Positions 7,990-15,422 of a stretch of DNA of 64,000 nucleotides are shown piece by piece; positions within the stretch are counted from its first letter, which is position 1; each line of letters opens with the position of its first letter. Made by a program: the position numbers and the translations under genes. Below the pieces are notes generated by a model, which saw nothing but the letters and a program-made list of their open reading frames with translations, did no database searches and was not told where the DNA came from. Where the stretch lies: the NCBI RefSeq assembly GCF_900096905.1, contig NZ_FMYI01000003.1, positions 186,001 through 250,000 on the forward strand, written 5' to 3'. This DNA is from Pelagirhabdus alkalitolerans. Its GTDB lineage: Bacteria > Bacillota > Bacilli > Bacillales > Amphibacillaceae.

Positions 7990-8409
7990 ATGAAAATTTC
8001 AACAAAGGGACGGTACGGATTAACGATCATGATTGCACTGAGTAAACACAATAATGAAGGTCCTATGTCTTTAAAAAAAATTGCATCAGATTATGAGCTA
8101 AGTGATCATTATTTAGAACAATTAGTTCCAGCCCTTAGAAATGCTGGATTAGTTAAAAGTATACGAGGGGCGTATGGTGGTTATTTGCTAGCTAAACCCG
8201 CTGAAGAGATTACAGCTGGCGATATCATTCGTATATTAGAAGGCCCTATTACACCTGTTGAAGGTATTGAAGATGAAGAACCTGTTAAGCAAGCATTATG
8301 GATAAGAGTACGTGATGCTGTCAAAAATGTTTTAGATACGACAACATTAAAAGACTTATCAGAATATAATGAGTCTGAGGATAACGATCCTTATATGTTT
8401 TATATTTAG
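7990..8409 (+). CDS. cymR: Rrf2-family regulator of cysteine metabolism, CymR-like
   Basis: 139 residues, Rrf2 winged-helix regulator. The start MKISTKGRYGLTIMIAL, the recognition region LSDHYLEQLVPALRNAGLV and the wing RGAYGGYLLAKP are typical. It contains no cysteine, so it cannot bind an Fe-S cluster as IscR does, consistent with CymR, which represses sulfur-assimilation genes in complex with CysK. It lies 14 bp upstream of a cysteine desulfurase gene, the arrangement found in B. subtilis (cymR-yrvO-mnmA). The final residues NDPYMFYI also fit CymR. Confidence 0.9.
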   Translation: MKISTKGRYGLTIMIALSKHNNEGPMSLKKIASDYELSDHYLEQLVPALRNAGLVKSIRGAYGGYLLAKPAEEITAGDIIRILEGPITPVEGIEDEEPVKQALWIRVRDAVKNVLDTTTLKDLSEYNESEDNDPYMFYI

Positions 8410-8423
8410 AAAGGATGATGGTT

Positions 8424-9557
8424 GTGAAAGAACCCATCTATTTAGATCATGCAGCAACAACACCTATGCATGAAGAAGTGATTGATGCTGTGTCTACTTG
8501 TATGCGTGAGACGTTCGGTAACCCATCAAGTATTCACCAGTACGGACGCCAGTCACGACGATTATTAGATGAAGCGCGGCGAACACTTGCAAATTCCATT
8601 CATGCAAAGGAAAAAGATGTTTATTTTACAAGTGGCGGAACAGAAGCGGACAATTTAGCTGTGATCGGTACGGCACTTGCCAATCGCGATAAAGGTAATC
8701 ATATTATAACATCAAAAGTAGAACATCACGCGGTTCTTCATGCTGCGGAATATTTAGAGACGATCGGCTTTGATGTGACCTATTTACCAGTTGATGAAAA
8801 TGGAATTGTGGATGTTTCAACCGTGGCTTCTCATTTAAGAGATGATACCATTTTAGTCTCCGTTATGATGGTCAATAATGAAGTAGGAGCTATTCAACCG
8901 ATTCGAGAAATCGGTCAATTATTAAACGAACACCAAGCATATTTCCATACAGATGCTGTGCAGGCTTATGGGCTGTTACCGATTGATGTGACAGACTTAA
9001 TGGTCGATCTGTTAACGGTCTCTGCTCATAAAATTAATGGGCCTAAAGGTGTTGGCTTTTTATACAGCCAGCCAGCTGTTTCTGTGCAGCCTCATTTATT
9101 TGGGGGTTCTCAAGAAAGATTAAAGCGTCCAGGCACAGAGGCACTACCGTTGATAAAAGGTATGGAAAAGGCTGTCTCATTATTTAAAAATGATTTAGCA
9201 AAAGAATATGAAGCATATCGGACGTTATTTTTAGACCAGTTGAACACGTTAGGTGTTAAATATTCGATCAATGGCAATCTTGAAAATGCTTCACCGGCTA
9301 TTGTGAATCTTAGTTTTGATGGAATGAATGTTGAATCGTTACTGATGAATTTTGACTTAGAAGGGATTGCTGCTTCTAGTGGAAGTGCCTGTACAGCAGG
9401 TTCGATTGAATCCTCGCATGTTTTAAGTGCGATGTATGAACAAAATGATGAACGATTAAATAGTGCGATCCGTTTTAGCTTTGGCTTAGCAAATAATGAA
9501 GGTCAAATTAAAGAAGCAGCGAAACGAATCGCTAACGTTATAAGCAGGCTTCAATAA
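8424..9557 (+). CDS. Cysteine desulfurase (IscS/NifS family, YrvO-like)
   Basis: 377 residues, PLP-dependent enzyme releasing sulfur from cysteine as a protein persulfide. It shows YLDHAATTPMHEE at the N-terminus, the PLP region VEHHAVLH, the Schiff-base lysine in SAHKINGPKG, and the mobile active-site cysteine loop SSGSACTAGS. ATG codons at 8415 and 8418 overlap the AAAGGA ribosome site, so GTG at 8424, 8 bp downstream, is preferred. mnmA follows 25 bp later, which suggests, as for YrvO in B. subtilis, that it supplies sulfur for 2-thiouridine in tRNA. Confidence 0.93.
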   Translation: MKEPIYLDHAATTPMHEEVIDAVSTCMRETFGNPSSIHQYGRQSRRLLDEARRTLANSIHAKEKDVYFTSGGTEADNLAVIGTALANRDKGNHIITSKVEHHAVLHAAEYLETIGFDVTYLPVDENGIVDVSTVASHLRDDTILVSVMMVNNEVGAIQPIREIGQLLNEHQAYFHTDAVQAYGLLPIDVTDLMVDLLTVSAHKINGPKGVGFLYSQPAVSVQPHLFGGSQERLKRPGTEALPLIKGMEKAVSLFKNDLAKEYEAYRTLFLDQLNTLGVKYSINGNLENASPAIVNLSFDGMNVESLLMNFDLEGIAASSGSACTAGSIESSHVLSAMYEQNDERLNSAIRFSFGLANNEGQIKEAAKRIANVISRLQ

Positions 9558-9582
9558 GGAAAAGGAATGGAGGTGATTCTCA

Positions 9583-10692
9583 GTGAAAGAAAATAAAGAT
9601 ACACGCGTGGTTGTTGGCATGAGTGGTGGTGTTGATTCTTCAGTCACAGCGCTGCTTCTAAAAGAGCAAGGCTATGAAGTGATCGGTATTTTTATGAAAA
9701 ACTGGGATGACACAGATGATGAGGGGTTTTGCACAGCGACAGAAGATTATGATGATGTCGTCCGTGTGTGCAATCAATTAGATATCCCTTATTTTGCAGT
9801 GAATTTTGAAAAACAATATTGGGATAAAGTGTTCACGTATTTCTTAGATGAATACAAAAAAGGAAGAACACCTAATCCAGATGTGATGTGTAATAAAGAA
9901 ATCAAGTTTAAAGCGTTCTTAGACCACGCTTTATCTTTAGGTGCTGACTACGTTGCAACAGGCCACTATGCTAGAAAACGTGTGACAGGATCAAAAACAG
10001 AGATGCTTAAAGGCATCGATCATAATAAAGACCAAACGTATTTTTTAAATCAATTGTCTGAAGATGTGCTAGAGAAAGTATTGTTCCCGTTAGGTGATTT
10101 GCCTAAAAGTGATGTTCGTCAAATTGCACATGACCATGGCTTAGTCACGGCAACTAAGAAAGATAGTACAGGGATCTGTTTTATCGGTGAAAGAGACTTT
10201 AAGACATTTTTAAGTGAATACCTCCCTGCTCAACCAGGTCGAATCCAAACGATGGACGGTGAGGACAAAGGACAGCACGAAGGCTTGATGTATTATACAA
10301 TTGGTCAGCGTCAAGGTTTAGGAATTGGTGGGCCAGGTGGTCCGTGGTTTGTTGTTGGTAAAAACTTAGAGGATAATATTCTCTATGTAGAAGCTGGTTA
10401 TGACAATGTGTACTTGAAATCAGATCAATTATTCGCATCTGATGTCAATTGGATTGACAAAGCACCTAACGAACCGATCACATGTACAGCAAAATTTAGA
10501 TATCGACAAAAAGACACGCCAGTCCAAGTGACACCACTCGATGATGGACGGATTAAAGTTGATTTCGATCACCAAGAAAGAGCCGTCACACCTGGCCAAT
10601 CTGTCGTTCTTTATCAAGGCGATGTTTGTTTAGGTGGCGGAACGATTGATGACATATACAGAGAAGGCGAAAAACTAGATTACGTCGGCTAA
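9583..10692 (+). CDS. mnmA: tRNA-specific 2-thiouridylase MnmA
   Basis: 369 residues. It forms 2-thiouridine at wobble position 34 of tRNA-Lys, -Glu and -Gln. The PP-loop SGGVDSSVTALLL (residues 14-26), the catalytic Cys in NPDVMCNKEIKF and the persulfide-accepting Cys in STGICFIGERDF are present, followed by the central domain (HEGLMYYTIGQRQGLGIGG) and a C-terminal beta-barrel. It starts with GTG behind a GGAGGTGATT site. Same operon as the desulfurase that is its likely sulfur donor. Confidence 0.96.
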   Translation: MKENKDTRVVVGMSGGVDSSVTALLLKEQGYEVIGIFMKNWDDTDDEGFCTATEDYDDVVRVCNQLDIPYFAVNFEKQYWDKVFTYFLDEYKKGRTPNPDVMCNKEIKFKAFLDHALSLGADYVATGHYARKRVTGSKTEMLKGIDHNKDQTYFLNQLSEDVLEKVLFPLGDLPKSDVRQIAHDHGLVTATKKDSTGICFIGERDFKTFLSEYLPAQPGRIQTMDGEDKGQHEGLMYYTIGQRQGLGIGGPGGPWFVVGKNLEDNILYVEAGYDNVYLKSDQLFASDVNWIDKAPNEPITCTAKFRYRQKDTPVQVTPLDDGRIKVDFDHQERAVTPGQSVVLYQGDVCLGGGTIDDIYREGEKLDYVG

Positions 10693-10699
10693 GTAACAA

Positions 10700-10728
10700 C
10701 TTGGCTGTTCTTTAAAAGATCAGCCAAG
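10700..10728 (+). terminator. Hairpin between mnmA and the TPR gene
   Basis: CTTGGCTG (10700-10707) pairs with CAGCCAAG (10721-10728), with a few more pairs inside. There is no T-run after it, so it may be an attenuator or processing site rather than a full terminator. Confidence 0.35.
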
Positions 10729-10782
10729 CCATACATAATGAATCAAACGCTATACTTAAGTATTTTAAAAGGAGAGAATAAA

Positions 10783-11448
10783 ATGGATTTATTAAATCAA
10801 GGTGTTGCAAAGATGGAGAAGGGTGATTATCAAGAAGCTGCTGAGTACTTGGAGACATTTATTGAAAAGGAACCAGACAATCCACTCGGATATTTCCAAT
10901 TTGCTAATCTCTTGTCGATTATGGAAGATGTCAAACGATCTGAAGTCTTTTATAAAAAAGCATTGGAGCTCGATCCGGATTTATCGATTGCTTATTTCGG
11001 TCTAGGTCACATCTATTTTGATCAAGATCAATTAAATCAAGCTACTGATCAGTTTTTAAAAGCGAGAGAGACAGGTCTAGAAGAAGTTGATAATGATTTT
11101 ATGATTGGCATGTGTTTTTATTTATTAGAGTCAACTGAAGAGTCTTTACCGTATTTTGAACGTGCAGTTCAAGAAGACCCAAATCGTTATGAATTTAATT
11201 TCCATTACGGTCTAGCTTTAGCCCAACTCGATCAAGTCGATGAGGCCGTTGAATGGTTTGAAAAAGCGAAAACGATTGATCCTGAAAATGGTGATGTTTA
11301 TTACAATTTAGGTATTGCTAAATTGTTTAAAGATGAAGTGGATGAAGCACTAGAGATTCTTTATACTGCGGTAGAAAAAGACCCAGAGCACGAATTAGCA
11401 TTTGATGCGATATTCAATATTGAACAATTATTAGATGAAGAGGAATAA
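10783..11448 (+). CDS. Tetratricopeptide-repeat protein (YrrB-like)
   Basis: 221 residues made almost entirely of about six TPR units, for example PLGYFQFANLLSIMEDVKRS, AYFGLGHIYFDQDQLNQA and VYYNLGIAKLFKDEVDEA. It is acidic, with no signal peptide or membrane segment, so it is a cytoplasmic protein-interaction scaffold. ATG at 10783 follows an AAAGGAGAG site; the frame is open further upstream but lacks a better site. B. subtilis has a TPR gene, yrrB, in the same place between mnmA and recD2. The partner is unknown. Confidence 0.85.
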   Translation: MDLLNQGVAKMEKGDYQEAAEYLETFIEKEPDNPLGYFQFANLLSIMEDVKRSEVFYKKALELDPDLSIAYFGLGHIYFDQDQLNQATDQFLKARETGLEEVDNDFMIGMCFYLLESTEESLPYFERAVQEDPNRYEFNFHYGLALAQLDQVDEAVEWFEKAKTIDPENGDVYYNLGIAKLFKDEVDEALEILYTAVEKDPEHELAFDAIFNIEQLLDEEE

Positions 11449-11463
11449 AGTGAGGTATGCATA

Positions 11464-13797
11464 ATGGACGAAACATCGGTTGAGACACAATCAAACTATA
11501 TAAAAGCTCAATTAATTCATATGATTTATGTCAATGAGACCGAGCAGTTCTCCATTGCAAAGGTAAGGGTTCTTGAAACAAATGAAACGTATGAAGATGA
11601 TGAGATTGTGATTAAAGGTTATTTTGGTGAATTATTAGATGGTGAAGAGTATGTATTTCATGGCGAATTTGTTCATCACAAAAAGTTTGGCCTTCAATAT
11701 GAAGTCTCACATTACAAACGTTATTTACCAGATACAGAAGAGGGATTGATCGGTTATTTATCCAGTGATTTGTTTTATGGAATTGGAAAGCGAATCGCTA
11801 CTCGGATCGTTGACTCCCTCGGGCAAACAGCTGTTTCTAAAATCATGAAAGATCCGACTGTTCTGGATTCGATTAAAGGCCTTACTGAAGAAAAGCAAAA
11901 GCAACTTGTACAAACGTTAAATGAGCACCAAGGATTTGATCATATTGTTGTTGGTTTGCAGAAGTATGGTATTGGTTTAAAGTTGGCTCAAAAAATATAT
12001 AAAGTTTATCAAGATCAAGCGCTTGAAACATTGGAGTCCAATCCTTATCAATATGTGTTTGATATCGAGGGGTTTGGTTTTCACAGAGCTGATCTTATAG
12101 CCGTTGGACAAGGTGTATCATTAAAAAGTTCAGCACGCATTCAAGCCGGAATCTTATATAGCTTACAAGAATCAATGCAAGAAGGTCATGTTTATTTACC
12201 TATGCATGATCTAGCGAATCGTTTAATTCAGCTCCTCGATGGTCATAAACACGGGATTACGGGACAAATGATTGAAGAAGAAGTGATTAAATTAAATGAA
12301 GAATCATTTGTCATTACAGAAGAAGAGCGTGTCTATTTACCTGTTTTGTTCTTTGCAGAAGCTGGATTATCAACCCAAGTTAACCGATTATTGCAACATC
12401 CAGTAGAAGATAAAGTGACAGAAGCGGACTTACTAAAAATCGTCGGTAATATTGAAGAGGAAGAATCATTAAGTTATGGAAAAGAACAATATGATGCGAT
12501 CAAAACAGCGTTAGAAGAGAAAGTCATGATTTTAACCGGTGGGCCTGGTACAGGTAAGACAACGGTTATTAAAGGTATTCTAAAAGCATATAGCGTCTTA
12601 ATGGATCAGTCACTAAATTTAGCTGATTACGATAGTAAAAATAAGTTTCCATTTATTTTAACAGCACCAACTGGCAGAGCTGCAAAGCGCATAACCGAAT
12701 CAACAGGACTACCTGCTTCAACCATCCACCGATTGCTCGGTTGGGATGGTCATGAAGGTTTTGAAAAAAATGAAGCGAATCAGTTAGAAGGTTCGATCAT
12801 CGTCGTCGATGAATTTTCAATGGTTGATGTATTTTTAGCCAATCAATTATTTAAAGCGATACCGGATTCGATGCAAGTATTACTTGTGGGTGACGAGGAT
12901 CAATTACCTTCAGTGGGACCAGGGCAAGTCTTAAGAGATTTATTAGAGAGTAAAAAAGTGCAAGCGACTCAGTTAGATGAAGTGTACAGGCAAAAAGAAG
13001 GTTCTAAAATCATTCATTTGGCACATGATATTAAACACAATCGTGTCGACGAAACAACGTTATTAAAAGCATCAGATTTTAATTTTTTAAATAGAGAACA
13101 ACATGAATTATTAGGCACGATTACACAAATTGTTGAGAAAGCACTTAGTAAAGGATTTGAGTTAAAAGATGTTCAAATTTTAGCTCCTATGTATAAAACA
13201 GACGTTGGTATACATCAATTGAACAGACAAATTCAATCAATTGCAAATCCGAAAGAAAAAAACAAGCGCGAATTGTATATGAAAGATGTTGTATTCAGAA
13301 AAGGTGATAAGGTCATTCAGCTCGTCAATCAACCTGAAGATGGTGTGTTTAATGGTGATATCGGTGAGATTACAGCTATTTTTAGGGCGAATGAAAATGT
13401 TGATGAAGAAGAACAAGTTGTCGTGACATATGAAGAGAACGATGTTGTGTATAACCGGAAAGATCTCTTAAACATTATGCACGCCTACTGTATTTCGATT
13501 CATAAATCACAAGGTAGTGAATTTCCGATTGTCGTGATGCCCATGACGATGAGTTACCGTCGCATGTTAAAGAAAAACTTATTGTATACAGCGATCACTC
13601 GTGCTAAATCGTCATTAATTATTTGTGGCTCGATGCATGCTTTCTTACAAGGTGTGCGAGCGGAAGATACGAATCAGCGATTTACGACACTGACAGATCG
13701 TCTGATTCATACAGTGACAGATTCTAAATATGCGGATCGATTAGAAGAGATCGTAGAAGACGAGCAAAATCTGTCTCCTTTTGATTTTATGAATTAG
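11464..13797 (+). CDS. recD2: SF1B DNA helicase RecD2
   Basis: 777 residues. An N-terminal OB-like domain and helix-hairpin-helix region (about 90-200, YGIGKRIATRIVDSLG) precede a superfamily 1 helicase core: Walker A GGPGTGKTTVIKG (about residue 359), motif Ia TAPTGRAAKR, Walker B IVVDEFSMVD, motif III LLVGDEDQLPSVGPG, and the C-terminal motif SIHKSQGSEFP and YTAITRAKS. This is the RecD2 (YrrC) type that works without RecBC, a 5'-3' helicase in DNA repair and fork maintenance. It starts 15 bp after the TPR gene, in the same operon. Confidence 0.94.
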   Translation: MDETSVETQSNYIKAQLIHMIYVNETEQFSIAKVRVLETNETYEDDEIVIKGYFGELLDGEEYVFHGEFVHHKKFGLQYEVSHYKRYLPDTEEGLIGYLSSDLFYGIGKRIATRIVDSLGQTAVSKIMKDPTVLDSIKGLTEEKQKQLVQTLNEHQGFDHIVVGLQKYGIGLKLAQKIYKVYQDQALETLESNPYQYVFDIEGFGFHRADLIAVGQGVSLKSSARIQAGILYSLQESMQEGHVYLPMHDLANRLIQLLDGHKHGITGQMIEEEVIKLNEESFVITEEERVYLPVLFFAEAGLSTQVNRLLQHPVEDKVTEADLLKIVGNIEEEESLSYGKEQYDAIKTALEEKVMILTGGPGTGKTTVIKGILKAYSVLMDQSLNLADYDSKNKFPFILTAPTGRAAKRITESTGLPASTIHRLLGWDGHEGFEKNEANQLEGSIIVVDEFSMVDVFLANQLFKAIPDSMQVLLVGDEDQLPSVGPGQVLRDLLESKKVQATQLDEVYRQKEGSKIIHLAHDIKHNRVDETTLLKASDFNFLNREQHELLGTITQIVEKALSKGFELKDVQILAPMYKTDVGIHQLNRQIQSIANPKEKNKRELYMKDVVFRKGDKVIQLVNQPEDGVFNGDIGEITAIFRANENVDEEEQVVVTYEENDVVYNRKDLLNIMHAYCISIHKSQGSEFPIVVMPMTMSYRRMLKKNLLYTAITRAKSSLIICGSMHAFLQGVRAEDTNQRFTTLTDRLIHTVTDSKYADRLEEIVEDEQNLSPFDFMN

Positions 13798-13870
13798 TTA
13801 CGAGCTACAAGTTTAAAAAATATCCTTTTTTTCCATACTTAGATTAAGTGTGAAAGAAAGGGTGTTTTTT

Positions 13871-14056
13871 ATGAGATGTTTAAATTGTGGTTCAAATCAT
13901 TTAGGAGAAATAGGCCCAAGCCAGTATTATTGTTGGAATTGTTATGTCGAAATAAAAAAAGAACGTCATTTATATGACGTTGCGGGGCTCGACCGGGATG
14001 GGACACTCGTTTCATTAAATGATCTATTTACTGAAGATGAGCGACGTGTGGAGTAA
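13871..14056 (+). CDS. Small zinc-ribbon protein
   Basis: 61 residues. Two CxxC pairs (CLNC at residues 3-6 and CWNC about 20 residues later) form a zinc-ribbon. The rest is charged, with a conserved-looking tail TLVSLNDLFTEDERR. ATG at 13871 fits an AAAGGGTG site; the frame is also open 21 bp upstream. Small proteins of this type occur at the same place (between recD2 and the AI-2E gene) in related Bacillaceae as far as I recall, but the function is unknown. Its 3' end overlaps the next gene, suggesting translational coupling. Confidence 0.72.
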   Translation: MRCLNCGSNHLGEIGPSQYYCWNCYVEIKKERHLYDVAGLDRDGTLVSLNDLFTEDERRVE

Positions 14057-15095
14057 TCTTTTAAGAAAAAAACATGTCATCATTTTATTAATGAGCATCT
14101 TAGTTGTCATCCTGGTGACGAGTTTTCGAATGATTGAACCGATTCGTCACTTGGCTATTAAGCTCATGATTCCATTGGCATTAGCATTTTTAATAGCGTG
14201 TTTATTAAAACCGATTATGAATCAATTGATCAAATGGTCGATTCCTAAGTACTACAGTGTAGCTATAATTTATGTGAGTGTCATTCTCATCTTTTCGTTG
14301 TTTGTGATGGTTATTTATCCGGTTTTAGTCGAACAAATCGAACTTCTAATTAAAGAGGTTCAAACGTTATCGAATCACTATAGTGATACTATCAATATGT
14401 GGGTAAGGCGATTACCTCAAACATTGCAAGATGATGGGAAACAATTTACTGAGGCTATAGAGAGCCGTGTGATTCTTTGGATAGAAGACCGACTTACACT
14501 ATCCTTTACTTATATTGATTATTTAATTAGTTTGTTTGCTATTCCTATTTTAGTTCATTACTTTTTAATTGATTCTGAAGTGTTTATCAAGACATGTTTA
14601 AAACGCTTGTCACCTCTTTATCGTGAAGAGGTATATAAATGGATGACTGATCTTTATCATTACTTAATTCAGTATGTGAGAAGTCAAATTCTATTAAGCA
14701 TTATTGTTGGTGTTTTAACAGGTGTTGTCTATTTTTTATTTCAACTACCGCACAAATTAATGCTGATGCTATTTATGATGATCATGAACTTAATCCCTTT
14801 TATTGGTCCACTTTTGGGAGGGTTACCTGCTGCATTCATGATGGCTGCTCAAGATAGTAGACGTGTTATTTATTTAATTATTGCGCTTGTGATTGTTCAA
14901 ATTATTGAGAGTCAACTTCTTAGTCCTATTATTTTTGGGAGGCGCCTATTGATCCATCCGGTTGCTATAATTGTATCGCTTATTATCTTTCAAGAATGGT
15001 TTGGCTTTATAGGGATGGTTTTTGCTGTTCCAATTTTAATTGTGATAAAGCGTTCATGGCCGTTTGTTAAACGGTTAATCTGGATTGACAGATAG
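14037..15095 (+). CDS. AI-2E/PerM-family membrane protein (YrrI-like)
   Basis: 352 residues with about eight hydrophobic helices: two near the N-terminus (VIILLMSILVVILV and MIPLALAFLIACLL), one after 60, and a cluster from 160 to 340. The family signature appears in FMMIMNLIPFIGPLLGGLPAA and VVQIIESQLLSPIIFGRRL. Members are annotated as AI-2 exporters or small-ion antiporters; the substrate cannot be read from the sequence. The start is uncertain: ATG at 14019 or 14037 and GTG at 14046 are all in frame without a clear ribosome site. It overlaps the zinc-ribbon gene by about 20 bp. Confidence 0.85.
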   Translation: MSDVWSNLLRKKHVIILLMSILVVILVTSFRMIEPIRHLAIKLMIPLALAFLIACLLKPIMNQLIKWSIPKYYSVAIIYVSVILIFSLFVMVIYPVLVEQIELLIKEVQTLSNHYSDTINMWVRRLPQTLQDDGKQFTEAIESRVILWIEDRLTLSFTYIDYLISLFAIPILVHYFLIDSEVFIKTCLKRLSPLYREEVYKWMTDLYHYLIQYVRSQILLSIIVGVLTGVVYFLFQLPHKLMLMLFMMIMNLIPFIGPLLGGLPAAFMMAAQDSRRVIYLIIALVIVQIIESQLLSPIIFGRRLLIHPVAIIVSLIIFQEWFGFIGMVFAVPILIVIKRSWPFVKRLIWIDR

Positions 15096-15113
15096 TGAAA
15101 ACTTATCTATAAT
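15085..15113 (+). promoter_or_regulatory. Consensus sigma-A promoter of alaS
   Basis: A perfect TTGACA (15085-15090), 17-bp spacer and perfect TATAAT (15108-15113). The -35 lies within the last codons of the upstream membrane-protein gene. The predicted start is near 15120. Confidence 0.85.
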
Positions 15114-15119
15114 ATCCAG

Positions 15120-15367
15120 GTGAAGTTATAATGTAAATCATAGATGAACGCGAGTATGTAATAGTCCATTTCTAGAGAGGTTTATTCTTGGCTGAAAAAT
15201 AAACTAAATGAAGGATTACAGAAGCTTGTTCGGAGTGTAAGGGAAAACTTACCGGTGGCACGCCGTTAATGGTGTATAAGGTGATAGCGTCTAGCGCTAT
15301 AATCAGGGTGGTACCGCGATTATAATACTCTCGTCCCTGCAGTTCATGCAGAGGTGGGAGTTTTTTT
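15120..15367 (+). ncRNA. T-box riboswitch leader of alaS (specifier GCT, tRNA-Ala)
   Basis: A textbook T-box sequence AGGGTGGTACCGCG (15305-15318) precedes a terminator hairpin (about 15329-15360) and a run of seven T. Stem I can be traced from the basal GAAC/GTTC helix, the AGTA motif and the TGTAAT/ATTACA helix, placing GCT (Ala) at 15224-15226 as specifier. TGGT pairs with an A discriminator base, as in tRNA-Ala. Uncharged tRNA-Ala should promote read-through into alaS. Confidence 0.93.
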
Positions 15368-15422
15368 AATACGCTTAAAGTAAGTATATAGCTATTTTAA
15401 TGATGATGGAGGGAATATATTC

